NCBI GenBank assembly: GCA_020744425.1
Contig: JAGMUV010000038.1
Span: forward strand, 372,001 to 436,000
DNA length: 64,000 nucleotides
Origin: Dactylonectria macrodidyma
Taxonomy: Eukaryota > Ascomycota > Sordariomycetes > Hypocreales > Nectriaceae
Direction: 5' to 3'
The translations under genes were made by a program, and so were the position numbers. A model generated the notes under the pieces. The model did not search any database. It had not been told where the DNA came from and saw only the letters and a list, made by a program, of their open reading frames with translations. This document shows, piece after piece, positions 20,977 through 31,296 of this stretch; position 1 is the first letter of the stretch, and each line of letters opens with the position of its first letter.

Positions 20977-21359
20977 GGATAAATTGTTACGGAAATATAT
21001 ACGTTTTGACCTCAACATCGTTTTATAAATAGGAAAATGAGTTAAAAATATACATGATGGGATTGTACAAATTTCTATACCTCTCCTAAGAGGTGCTTCG
21101 GCCTTTCCTACGTAGTGTTTGCTGGCGATTTGTTAGGGCTTGGTTCCCTGTAACGGGGCTTGAGGCTTGATAAGACAGCTGGAGCACCTCGCTGATTGCT
21201 TAAACTGCGATCAATGCTTTTGTCCTGTGGCGCAACGACTTAGAGGAGCGCCGTTACAAGAGACCCCGATGAGACTACTGTACTACTGTTAGTATCGCCA
21301 GGTTTGGCCGCTAATATGGTTGGTTAGTATGTTATCCAGTCTGGTTTACAAGTCTCCTC
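20977..21359. other. Non-coding stretch
   Basis: No gene seen. It may include the 3' UTR of the esterase-like gene and a divergent 3' UTR of the adjoining LINE fragment. Confidence 0.4.
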
Positions 21360-21566
21360 GTGTCCTGGCGAACTTAATCGCCGCCCGTACCGCTGTAGGT
21401 TAGGTGCCCATTTTGGGTGGGCCATCCGATGCCGCCTTTCCTCCCAAAAAGAACGAGAGGTTTCCCATCTTTACCTGTCCGATCCTTCGCATGCCTTTCC
21501 GCTGTGCATCCCACTTCGTACACCGGAACAGAAAATGTTTCATCATCTCTGCTGCTGGCGGGCATT
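21360..21566 (-). mobile_element. LINE 3'-terminal fragment
   Basis: Minus-strand reading gives MKHFLFRCTKWDAQRKGM and GNLSFFLGGKAASDGP. This is the C-terminal finger and tail of the ORF2 seen in LINE 1 (HFLFRCTKWDAQREGM, GNLSFFLGGKSALDGP). It is a heavily 5'-truncated copy. Confidence 0.85.
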
Positions 21567-21845
21567 TGCTGCGACCAGGGGTGGCGATCAACGCAACGTC
21601 AATCAAGAGATTGTCAACCAGGTTGAAGTCGACCAACTCAACCAAACTCAATGGAGCCTATTCTTACTAATAAGCCAACTCAATATCATCAAGATATTGA
21701 GTGGGTTGCGTTGACAAGGTCGATTAGGTATCGTAGCAATGTTCCCAGACTCCGGTGCCGGGTAGCTCATCCCAAGGCGGGTTGGGTGTTAGTGCTTAAA
21801 ATACTACGTCACCCCTTGCACTTTAGAGCGGTGGTGCAAGGGGTA

Positions 21846-22118
21846 CAATAGTTGGACAAAAGTGACGATGCAGGCCCACTTTTACACTAAAATGCTACTT
21901 CTTACATCACATCTTTAGTAAGACAACCTATTTTTTAAAATCATACAATAGATATAACTTACTTAATAAATTCATATATAGTATACTTTAAGTATTTATT
22001 TATAATATGAGAGAATCTTTTCTCATATTCAGATAGTATTTGTTGATTTATTAATGAGTTCTAGGGTAGCATTTTGGTGTAAAACTGGGTCTGCATCGTC
22101 ACTTTTGTCCCCCCACTG
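21846..22118. mobile_element. 273-bp AT-rich MITE-like element
   Basis: The inverted ends share GGACAAAAGTGACGATGCAG and the matching interior up to AAAATGCTAC (about 50 bp with mismatches). They are flanked by TA at 21844-21845 and 22119-22120. The middle is very AT-rich and non-coding. A partial inverted copy lies at 54497-54595. Confidence 0.75.
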
Positions 22119-22338
22119 TACAATCAGCCGAAGGCTGAGAGTCTGCGGGCCAAGCAATTATCTACAACCATTACATTATTTACGCACTGGAGCAATTTTT
22201 GTAACATTTCTTCTTGTCGCGAGCAGAATCACCTAGAATTGTGCAGAACCGTGGTCTGTCTTGTAGGGATTCCGTGTAAGAGTGATGCGAAAAGGCTGAA
22301 TCCTAGCCGATTAAGTCAAAAGGTCTTGCTATAACCGT
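22026..22338 (+). repeat. Segment duplicated inverted at 54287-54595
   Basis: About 310 bp, covering the right part of the MITE and 220 bp beyond it, are nearly identical to the reverse complement of 54287-54595. Landmarks are TCAGCCGAAGGCTGA (22124-22138), CTTCTTGTCGCGAGCAGAAT and GTCTTGTAGGGATTCCGTGT. At 54 kb this segment adjoins a hAT transposase fragment, so it is probably a hAT terminal region. Confidence 0.8.
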
Positions 22339-23332
22339 GGTTAAACGACTACAGCTTGCTAGCTTTATAGGCTTAAGGTGCAATTGCCCATATTGCATGC
22401 GTTTCCGCATCAAAGAGCCTGTCGTCTCCGAAGCTGCTGATCTGAAACCAACTCGGTTGTAGTCGATCTGGACTCCCATCTACGCTCCGTGGTTAGCCTG
22501 AACAAACTACTAGGGCCACAGAACTAGGATATCTTCTCCAGGACCCTCAAAATTCTCCAAGACGCCAAGTTGAGATATTGTGGGAATCAGTGACACAGTC
22601 TCCCCTGCACAGTGTCGTGAACGATGGTCGCGCTGGATAACGGCCAGGTTGGCCCTCGCCCCAGCCTTCGAGAAATCATCTTGCGAGTCCTTCCCTCCCC
22701 TTGTGGAACCTGGTAGCCAAGTAAGAGTAATCCACACCAGGTGTGCTGCTTCGGAGAGTAGATGGATCAGAATGTGAGACGAGTGGATGGGTCATTGGCT
22801 GCATAGGCGGTGACGGAGCTAGAGCCCGGAAGAGCCGCGAGCTTTGTTGGGTTGGTGGAATTGGCATCCCTAGCACTACGTGCGGCTGGCTAATTGACTC
22901 TCCGAATAAACTCCTAGCTGTATGAAGTTGCCGTAGCTTCTCTGTGTGACGGGACAAGAGCACGAACGAGGTCGAGTGCGACTTGGGCAAAATGATTGTT
23001 TACAAGGAGAGAAAGAGATTCCTAAGGAAAGCTCTGACTTAAGCTATTTACACAATATTCATAAAGTGAGACTATTCATAAAGTATTAAAGTCACATGAT
23101 CGTTCCCTCACATCTTTTCTGTTCAAGTCCGAGAGTCTACTCATATGGCTACTTTTCTCAGCCGCGTGGACGCGGCTGCCTCTACCGAACTTGGTGCGGA
23201 TATGATGCAAGATCAAGATGGTAAATATATGGTCATTATTCACGGCGGTCTCCCAAAAGACATTTAGGCTTGGGGATGTCTGGAAATCGCAGCTCATCTA
23301 GATCCATCGTCCTTCGTGATTGAATGAGAGCA
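22339..23332. other. No supported gene
   Basis: Only short overlapping frames without recognisable domains. A minus-strand frame at 22990-22676 is Ser/Pro-rich and cannot be judged. Confidence 0.4.
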
Positions 23333-24339
23333 TCATAATTTCATCTCTTTAGTGAATCTGGGGTCAATCTGGGCATAGAACGAGGGGTCAACCCGGCGGC
23401 GTTTGGCACTGCCGAGGAATTCGTCGACCGCCTCAAAGGCGTGTTTGCGGTCATAGCCACCGGCAGCGGCGCTGTAGCTGAGGCGCTCAGTCCGGGCGTT
23501 GTTCAGGGGCCGCTGGATAAAATACAAACCATCACTGATGGAAGGCTGGGGAGCGTAGTAACCGCTATGGTGCTCGGCCTGGTGAGGGAACGCGGCGGCG
23601 TTCGTTTGCGTTTGGCCATTATGGTCGCAGTAACTTGCAGGGCTAGGAGTCGAACTAGCCTCGAAGGAAGGAAAAGCGGACTGCCACGACTGGGACGACG
23701 GGGAATTGAGCTGGGACATGCCGCTGGGAGGCGAACTGGGTCCGCCCTGGGGTTCCTGGGACGGCCGGACTAAGACCGAGTCATCGCCGTGCGTCTGGCC
23801 GGGCAGCGTGAGCCAATGCGGCGGAAGTTGGTGGACCGAGGAGTCTTTGTACCTTGACATGCTTCTTAAGGTCCTGCGAACGCTTGAAGGACTTGTCGCA
23901 GAACTCGCACCTGTGAGGCCTTAATGGCACATGAACGCGGATGTGGGAGATCATGTGGTCTCGCTTCACCATGGTACTGCGACACGAGTTCCACTGGCAA
24001 GTCAAGTTGAGACTGTTGTTGCTCTTGCGGCCAACATGGCTCTCACAGATGTGCACCTGTGCCGAGGAGTTAGTGTTCCGTGCCCGTGATTAGACGCAAG
24101 GCAGCGTCGGAGATGAGACTCGCATAGAGCAATTCTGCGGTGGTAGACGTCTGATTGCAGGCGTTCCAGCGACAAGTGAGATTGTCATCGGACGTTATCG
24201 AGGGCGCCACGTTGCTCTGGGACCTGTGGGAGGCGGCACCAGGCGCGGGCGTTGTCGACTCGGAGTACTTGCTGCTGTTGCTGCTGCCGAGCGACGCCGT
24301 CAACGACCGCTGCTGCTGGTCCGGGTTTGAGGGAGACAT
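23333..24339 (-). CDS. PacC/Rim101-like zinc-finger protein lacking the C-terminal half
   Basis: PacC is the ambient-pH transcription factor of ascomycetes. Exons are about 24339-24121, 24056-23853 and 23794-23333. Finger 1 begins [11 protein letters not shown]. Finger 2 is [20 protein letters not shown] with HIRVH, and finger 3 is [20 protein letters not shown] with [12 protein letters not shown]; both follow PacC closely. After the fingers come a Tyr/Gln-rich stretch ([20 protein letters not shown]) and the basic [10 protein letters not shown], and then a stop. Full PacC proteins continue for several hundred residues. The second intron (GTACAA...CCAG, 58 nt) is clean. The first junction has no good donor (GCGAGTCTC), so the gene may be decaying. 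Estimated length is about 290 residues. Confidence 0.8.
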
Positions 24340-24947
24340 GGGGTTGCTGGCCGGTCTTGGTTGTGCGGAGTATCTATCCAGCCGAGGCAGCAACGAGACA
24401 CACGCTGAAGCGGACGGCGGACGGCTAGACAGTCAGGCGGTTGTTGAAGAGGTCAGGGGGGACAAAGGCGCTGGGAAGCGAGTTGAACTTGCCGAGGCGA
24501 AAAATTAATAAAACCACCGGTCGCACACGATCCAACACGTTCGATGGACACGGGGCAGATGAGATAGATTTTTAGAGGAAGAAACGCCTGTCCAGACGGC
24601 CTCGGGGGCGAGTGCTCCCCTTAATCGAAGTTTGGGCGAGACGGCATGGAAATCCTTGGCTTTTTTGGCCAGGACTGTGAGGTACCGGTCTTGAGTCGGT
24701 ACGGCAAGGTGCGAGGAGACATGTTCCCAAAGCCTTGGCAGTGTAGGCAATGCCCTCATCACACGGCTCCGATTGGCCTCACAGGACCTATTCCGTCATT
24801 CACATGAGCCACTGGTGGGAAATCGTACCCTTTCATGGCATTTACCTTCCGTACTCTACAGCGCCCAATCAGATCACAGCCGTGACAGGCTCCCTGCACA
24901 CATGTACATCATCTGTCATGAGTTAATTCTCGATTATTGTTAGGTTA
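24340..24947. other. Upstream region of the PacC-like gene
   Basis: No convincing gene. The minus-strand frame at 24762-24505 has no recognisable domain. Confidence 0.4.
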
Positions 24948-24949
24948 TA

Positions 24950-26835
24950 ACGTAGGGACCCACAAGTCCGCCACAACACCAATTCCGTCATCGTGATCCG
25001 CACGTAATATTCTACCCCTCTTCATCTAGAGTATAATAACAATCTGGCCACAACAACTTCAATATATTCTCAATCAACGCCAAATTTTGAATATGTCTTC
25101 TCGAATCGATAAAGATCGTGAATATCTAATTGAATCTGCCATTGCGCAGGCAGAATGGGACCCAGTCGTCAAATGCGCAGCCGACCATGGCTTGACCGGT
25201 ACAACCTTACAAGACCGCATCAACGGGGCAACCAATATCCACAAAGCGATGGAATCACATCAGAGATTGTCCGCTGAGCAAGAGGATGATATGGTGCATT
25301 GGATCCTACAAGAAGATGCAGCTGCCCGGGCCCCTACCCTCAGTCAGATACGGGGCTTTGCACAGCTTATTCTCAGCACTAGCGAAGATGAGGATCCTAT
25401 CGGCCACAACTGGGCATATCGCTTCCTAGGACGTCATCTAGATGTTAAGACGAAGATGACACAGTCAGTGGAAGCATCTCGTACTCGATCAACTACGAAA
25501 GAGAGGCTCAGTGACCACATTGACCGGCTGGAGCGGTTCATAAAGGAGAAGGATATCCCCAGGGGTCGTATCTATAATGTAGATGAGCACGGCCTTCAGG
25601 AAGGAGAGACCAGGTCCGGCCGAGTGGTCGGAAGTACCCTGACGAAGTATTCGACCGTGTCATCTAGTGATTCTCGTACCTGGACTTCAATTATTGAGTG
25701 TATCAGTGCCGGCGGCGTCAGACTACCCCCTGCCCTCATTCTCAATGATTCTAAGCTCCAGGGTCAGTGGTTTCCAGACGGCAAATTGCCTGACTGGTAC
25801 TTTGACTGCACCCCCTACGGCTGGTCTAACCGGGATGTGTTCCAGAAGTGGTTTACCCTAGTGTTTCTGCCGAAGACTGAACCCGACGACGGGCGCGACT
25901 GGCGAATCCTCATCTTAGACGGCCACAGCTCTCACATAACGATTGAAATTATGTACACAGCTTGGCTGAACAGGGTACAACTCGTATACCTTCCGGCGCA
26001 TTCTTCTTATATCTCTCAGCCCTTAGATGTGGGTTTATTTGGACTGACGAAGTCGTACTTCCGGGATCAGACTAGGGGCTTCGCGTCTTTCAACACCACC
26101 GCCCCAATTCAGAAGCAGCGGTTCATAACGGCCTATGAGAATGCGACTAGGAAGTCTTTTACAGACCGCAACATACGTGCCGGCTTCAGAGGTGCCGGTG
26201 TGTGGCCAATTAACAAGCAGAAGCTACTGGATCAGGTCGTTGAACCGAAGAGACCACCATCGCCACTAGCAGCCCCCAATACACCTAAGAAAAGGAAAGT
26301 CGATAAGGATCAGCTATGGTATACACCAAAGAGTGGAAAGGAGCTCAAGGCACAAGCAGACTTGCTTCGTCGCGATCTCAATGGCGATGATCGTGGCTTC
26401 CGGGTCTTGACGGGAAAATCTACGAAGGAATTAGACCGAAAGAACAACATCATCGCAGGCCTCCTCCTTCGTGTGCAATTCCTCGAAGAAAAGCTCGAGT
26501 CACAGAAGACCACCGGCCGGAAGGCAGTTGATTTTGGCCCCAACAAGACCCTCGCTCGAATCCCAGAAGTTGCGCGTGCTCATTATCAGGCTGCAACTGC
26601 GGCAACACTTTACGAGGAGCGTCACGGACCCAATTTGCTAGAGGATGCGCTGGAGATTGCACGCACTGAAAAAGAAACAATGTATTTCGAATTCCAGTTG
26701 TAACTATCTAAATTGGACTATTTTTTTAATGAGAAATGAGTGATCTATTGTAATTGTGCTGTTGACGGATGACGCCGGATGATGCGGATCACGATGACGG
26801 AATTGGGGTTGTGACGGACTCCTGGGTCCCTACGT
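24950..26835 (+). mobile_element. Complete pogo-type transposon (element B)
   Basis: 1886 bp with inverted ends beginning ACGTAGGGACCCA. The match runs about 50 bp through CAATTCCGTCATCGTGATCC. TA duplications lie at 24948-24949 and 26836-26837. It contains one intronless transposase. A second, split copy begins at 36746 and continues at 41890. Confidence 0.92.
25093..26703 (+). CDS. Pogo-type DDE transposase of element B
   Basis: 536 residues without an intron, starting at the ATG at 25093 (MSSRIDKDREYLIESAIAQA). The N-terminus has a helix-turn-helix (HGLTGTTLQDRINGA) followed by a CENPB-type DNA-binding region (LSAEQEDDMVHWILQ). The three catalytic aspartates lie in IYNVDEHG, RILILDGHSSH and ISQPLDVGLFG. 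Downstream are PINKQKLLDQ, the basic TPKKRKVDKD (likely nuclear signal) and a C-terminal coiled-coil-like segment. No stop or frameshift, so the element may be autonomous. Confidence 0.92.
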   Translation: MSSRIDKDREYLIESAIAQAEWDPVVKCAADHGLTGTTLQDRINGATNIHKAMESHQRLSAEQEDDMVHWILQEDAAARAPTLSQIRGFAQLILSTSEDEDPIGHNWAYRFLGRHLDVKTKMTQSVEASRTRSTTKERLSDHIDRLERFIKEKDIPRGRIYNVDEHGLQEGETRSGRVVGSTLTKYSTVSSSDSRTWTSIIECISAGGVRLPPALILNDSKLQGQWFPDGKLPDWYFDCTPYGWSNRDVFQKWFTLVFLPKTEPDDGRDWRILILDGHSSHITIEIMYTAWLNRVQLVYLPAHSSYISQPLDVGLFGLTKSYFRDQTRGFASFNTTAPIQKQRFITAYENATRKSFTDRNIRAGFRGAGVWPINKQKLLDQVVEPKRPPSPLAAPNTPKKRKVDKDQLWYTPKSGKELKAQADLLRRDLNGDDRGFRVLTGKSTKELDRKNNIIAGLLLRVQFLEEKLESQKTTGRKAVDFGPNKTLARIPEVARAHYQAATAATLYEERHGPNLLEDALEIARTEKETMYFEFQL

Positions 26836-26837
26836 TA

Positions 26838-28247
26838 CCACCTTAAACCATTAGAGCCCTCGTTAGATGAATAGAGTGAGATCGAGCGGCGTATAACACG
26901 TCAAGACATGGCGCTCAGTTTCTGCTGCCCGAGGCTAAGGACCCCTACGTATATTCGTCCTCGTTGAGCCCCTGAGAATAGCGTATATACACCGTATTCG
27001 TATGCTTGTGCGCTGGAGGCATGAATCTTGCCGTTTGCTGGTGATTGTTAGGCCGCAGGTTGCAGCGAGCTATTGACCCCGGTCTTCGTCTGCCAAGAGC
27101 TGGCGGATTAATTCCTAGAGTTGGTATTACAGTCGTCACCTGGCGTCAGCTACCTAAAAGCGAAGGCAGAAGAACTGCCTCTAATTATTCTCTCATTGAC
27201 GTAGTGACGATGCTATTTAACCTTTTTGGCCTGTTGGATGTGACACTGGTCAAAATAGGTAACTCTGGCTTCTAATCTTTCAACTGCGCCTGGAAAATTG
27301 AATAGCAAGCCGCGAAACTAACACAATGCGAACACGACGCGAGCACGACGCGAGCACGATATGAGCATGACGCGATTGACCCTGAGGAGATTTCAGTGAA
27401 GCAACTTGGCTAAAGGTAGCGCGCACCGTTAAGTTAGCAAACCTTAATCCAACCCCAACCACAAGTACACACTAACCCCAACCCCAAGAATTACGAACAA
27501 ATAAGGATGAAAAGTCGAGGCGTGTAGAAATATGGGGGGAGGGAGGAGACGACCATAGACAGAGATGAGGCAAAGTAATGCAAATATAAATAGATGTGCC
27601 CTTGTAGAAAAGGAAGAGAGGAAGGGAGAGAAAGAGTAAAAGAAAACAGTGTGGCAAAAAGAAAAGAAACGAATAGGAATAACGCACATAACATGCGGGT
27701 GCCACACTCCTCCCAATTCAACCCGCTGGCAAAGTGATAGCAATGTCAGGCAAAGCTGAGGATGTTGTGGGCTCGGTGCGCAACGCTAGGGGCTTATGCA
27801 GCACGCCAGACTTTCCAGCCAGCCACCTGCCCTTCAACCCAACCAAATGAATGTCACCCCTAGTGATAGCAGTGACGTTGGGGCAAAACACAAAGTCTTC
27901 CAAAGTATCTCCCTCGCGCACCCATCTCCAAGACCCAGGCCCCGTTCACATCTCATCTTTTGCCTACCGTCGCCTTCGGTCTCGATATTCATTGCAAGAA
28001 TATCTCTTTCGCTCACTTTCTTTGGCTTTGTGCCGTGCTGCCGCACAAGTGCGTACAACAACCTCATCACTAGGCTTTCTTCCCCACGCAAAGCTCCAAC
28101 GCGCCTCCAGAGACTTGTGTTTACCCACGCGACTTGCTCTCGAACACATCGTCACATTTCGGTCTCGGCTTCCCAGTCTGCCGCTTCAACCGCCGCTTCT
28201 CGCATCGATTGCGTCCTATGCATCACGCCGTCGCGCGATAGCGCACC
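26838..28247. other. Non-coding stretch; short 11-bp tandem repeat
   Basis: No supported gene. About 27328-27372 holds four imperfect copies of GCGAGCACGAC. The region from about 27800 may contain the promoter and leader of the Rad21-like gene. Confidence 0.45.
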
Positions 28248-29985
28248 ATGTTCTACTCCGAGACTCTGCTCCAGAAGAGTGGGCCGCTCGCCCACATCTG
28301 GCTTTCGGCCAACCTTCAGCGCAAACTCTCCAAGAAACATGTTCTGCAATCGAATATCACCGATAGTATAGCGGCCATTATCACGCCCAGCCAGGCGCCT
28401 ATGGCGCTGCGACTAAGCAGTCAGCTACTACTTGGTGCTGTTCGAATCTACCAGCGCAAGACGCGTTACTTGGTCCATGATTGTGACGATACTTGGATAA
28501 TGATGAAGATGGTATATAACGCGCTCTCTTCCGTGTCACAAAGTGTACTGAGATGCCTAGGCCTTCCGACCAAGCATAGACCATGATATTCCCACCAGCC
28601 TACAACTTCCTGACCGCGAAGCACTCACGCTTCCCTATGAGCTGCCACCTTACGACGACTTCGAACTACCTCCTCCTCCCGAAGTGAACTGGCTTCTGTC
28701 CCAGATAGAGGAGATGGAAACAGGCCCAATCGACCGCAAGCGCCGCGTCAGCCTACGTGACATTTACTTGCCAGAAGAATTTAGTCCTAGTCATTACGCT
28801 GGCCTGTATGAGGAAGTGTCGGAGCCCATGGAGGGTCTTGACCTCGAGCTTGATTTTGGTATTGAACTTGGTCGAGAAGCGCCAGCTCCTCGCCCGATTG
28901 AGGAAGAAATGGTTAGCGAGCTAGAAGCGATGCCACCCGAGAAAGAGGGCGCTGAGGGTGAGCCGGCCCTCGAACTAGGCTTTGGAGAGATTCCAATGGG
29001 AGGTGAGGAATTCGAGTTCCACCCGGCCGACGTCAGTCGCGCTCGAATCACCGAATCCCCGCTCTCCGAGATCGACGAAGCACTTGCTCGGGAGGTTGAG
29101 GCTGAGTATACCTCACTCCACCGAGCTGAACTCCAGGAGCTTGAAGAACAACGCGCTCTTATGCGACGGCCCGAGCAACGCACCAAGAAACGGAAGATTC
29201 TGGTCCCTGATGAGGAGATTACTTTATCCAGCAACCAAATTCAGGAGCAGCAAGCCAACCGTGACAACATTACTAAGCCTACGACATTCATCCCCCGGGA
29301 CCCTTCCTTGGTCGCTTTGATAGAGATGCAAAAAACCGGCGGTTTCGTTTCCTCTATTATGCTGGAAGGACGAAGCTCCACGTGGGCGCCTGAACTGCGA
29401 GGAATGCTCTCCCTGGATGCTATTCAAGAACCGAGAGAGCTGAAGCGGAAGCGCCCTATCAGAGTCGCTGAAGATGAACCCGAATACGGCGTTTCTAGGT
29501 CGCCTCGCCTAGAATTTGGTGAGGAGCCAGAATTCGGTCTTGGAACTGAAGCTCTCGGCGAGGAGAGCATGGCCGGTGAGGAAACGATGCTTGAAATTCC
29601 CGCCTTTGAGGAGATCACTGCCCCTGTCCTTCCCCCCGCCGAACGGCCCCCTATCTCGATAGACACCGAGCATGCCGTCCACATTTTGCGAGACCAATTC
29701 GGTCCCGAGGCTGCGACCAGCCCTGGCAAGCGAGCGAGCACCTCCGTTGTCTTCCGAGACCTGCTTCCCGAGCATCGGACCACTAAGGCCGAGGCAACCA
29801 GAATGTTCTTTGAGTGCCTGGTGCTTGCTACTAAGGATGCGATCAAGGTTGAGCAGGGCCCAGGGCTGGGAGATGATATCCGGATGTGGGCGAAGGAAGG
29901 CCTTTGGGGAGCCTGGGCTGAGAGAGACACGGGTAGCGAGATCGCGCACGAGATCGAGCCCGAGCCTGTTGCCATGTCACCATGA
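28248..29985 (+). CDS. Rad21/Scc1-like cohesin kleisin (divergent copy)
   Basis: Kleisins close the cohesin ring between the SMC heads. The N-terminus MFYSETLLQKSGPLAHIWLS with SQAPMALRLSSQLLLGAVRI is the Rad21/Rec8 N-terminal domain that contacts Smc3. The middle contains LPDREALTLPYELPPYDDFE and acidic repeats, then NRDNITKPTTFIPRD and MQKTGGFVSSIMLEGRSSTW, which are typical of fungal Rad21. The C-terminal winged helix reads AVHILRDQFG, SVVFRDLLPEHRTTKAEAT and MFFECLVLATKDAIKVEQG. An intron is needed at about 28.52-28.60 kb; AG at about 28591 fits, but I found no strong donor giving the right phase (GTATAT after KM is a phase mismatch, while a weak GTCACA fits). Family RVRGKRGLWG is altered to RMWAKEGLWG. 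About 550 residues. Confidence 0.8.
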
Positions 29986-30026
29986 ACAAGGGTCGGACCC
30001 AACTACACTGTAAATCCACGTGGACC

Positions 30027-30075
30027 ACAAATAGTAGTAGTAGATTTATTACGCCCGGGAGAACAGATCTCATAG
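30027..30075 (-). mobile_element. LINE 3' tail fragment
   Basis: A (TAG)n run is followed by ATTTATTACGCCCGGGAGAA and GATCTCATAG, matching the 3' end of LINE 1 (7684-7730, same orientation). It is cut off at 30075, where a different repeat begins. Confidence 0.8.
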
Positions 30076-30290
30076 TGTTGGAATGAGGATAGAAATGAGG
30101 CAAGGATCACGATCATCGTGAACTTGTTCACGATGAGAGTGAACGACCACAACTAGTATCAGGCAGCAGCCTGCTGCCTATGATATTGGCAGATTGAACA
30201 CAGGTATAAGAGACCGACCTTCGTCGCTCTCTTAGATAGAAGAGGTACCTCAATTCAATGTCTTCTGGCCACATCCTATGTTGCACCCCT
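30076..30290. mobile_element. Candidate Copia-type LTR remnant with hairpins
   Basis: It begins TGTTGGAATGAGG, a usual Copia LTR start, has TATAAGAGACC at about 30206 and an AGATAGAAGAGG stretch. It contains two perfect palindromes: CATCGTGAAC at 30114-30123 inverted at 30126-30135, and AGGCAGCAG at 30161-30169 inverted at 30171-30179. No matching target duplication or 3' end was found, so the right limit is uncertain. Confidence 0.4.
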
Positions 30291-30302
30291 TAGCTCGTGA
30301 GA

Positions 30303-30400
30303 CTGTGACTGTACGGACCTGTGCGCCTAGATGGCGCCGTATGGTATGGTTTGACCCCCATACCATAACCATACCGGGCCATTCCGATCACTGGCCCTCA
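30303..30400 (+). repeat. Dispersed GGTAT-rich repeat, copy 2
   Basis: Inverted copy of the block at 7540-7640: CTGTGACTGTACGGACCTGT, then TGCGCCTAGATGGCGCCGTA, the GGTAT run and GGCCATTCCGATCACTG. Confidence 0.65.
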
Positions 30401-31296
30401 GCGTGGCGCCTGTAGGAAGCCCAACTGCATCTACGGACACGTGTGCCAGAAGGCGGACTGTAGGCACCGGGGTGGAAAAGCTCCCTGCCGTTTTCCAGTC
30501 AATATGTGTATCGGCAATTTTGAAATGGAACGTCTTGTTCTTGCGGTCGGCGCGAATGGCGAAGATGCACAGAGCACTGGGAGCGGGGGGTTTCACATCG
30601 AGGAATCGGAGGATGGTGGGAGCATACCGGTACTCGATGCTGCATTTTGAGTACAGGTACCTCGGGCTGTCCAGCCTACAGATTTGCAAAAAGGCAATGG
30701 TCCACCTCAGTAAGCAAAGTGCTTATACTACATCGAGCGAATACGCTCAAGTGATGCCCTCTCTCTAGACCATTAGAGTCCTTTGTGCAGTTTGTTTTGA
30801 GATCTATTGTACAGGGTATGTCACCATAATGCAGGTCGAGCCGATAAGCCAGGTAACTCTACCCATTAGTGGAAGTTTATTCCATTTGCCGCCGTTCACA
30901 ACGTGACAATTTGGGATTCCCTTAACTTCGGTTGTGGCATATGGGGAGTAGAAATGCGGCTGTGCTGCGGGTGGATGTGTGCAAATGTGTATATATGCAT
31001 GTGTGGGACGGCGGAGTTCGGACCAGGCCACGGGATGACTTGAGAATTGAGTGATTAGAACTTCAATCGAGATTGACTGTGTGATAAAAGGGAAGCTCAA
31101 ATGTTCTAACAGTGACAATAAAATGGTGATTATCCGATGGAATCCCTACATGGCCCCGATAGCCCGCCCGAATTGTCGAGTCGATGTCAGGAGACTGAAA
31201 AGGTGACTCGGGGATTGAGAAGTGCAGGTTGAGTCGGCCGCAGCTGCTGGACGTGTCGCCATGCCTGAGGGGAACCTGCGCGTGGAGATAACCCAA
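30401..31296. other. No supported gene
   Basis: Short overlapping frames only. It probably includes the 3' UTR of the minus-strand SOK1/Tcp11-like gene next to it. Confidence 0.4.

Noticed and set aside
24505..24762. Minus-strand ORF upstream of the PacC-like gene
   Set aside because: No recognisable domain, no clear homology, and it lies in the expected promoter region.
27444..27743. Hydrophobic Phe/Leu-rich minus-strand ORFs at 27.5 kb
   Set aside because: They come from a purine-rich low-complexity stretch read on the opposite strand, in three frames at once.
28684..29234. Minus-strand Ser-rich ORFs opposite the Rad21-like gene
   Set aside because: They mirror the Glu-rich codons of the sense strand.
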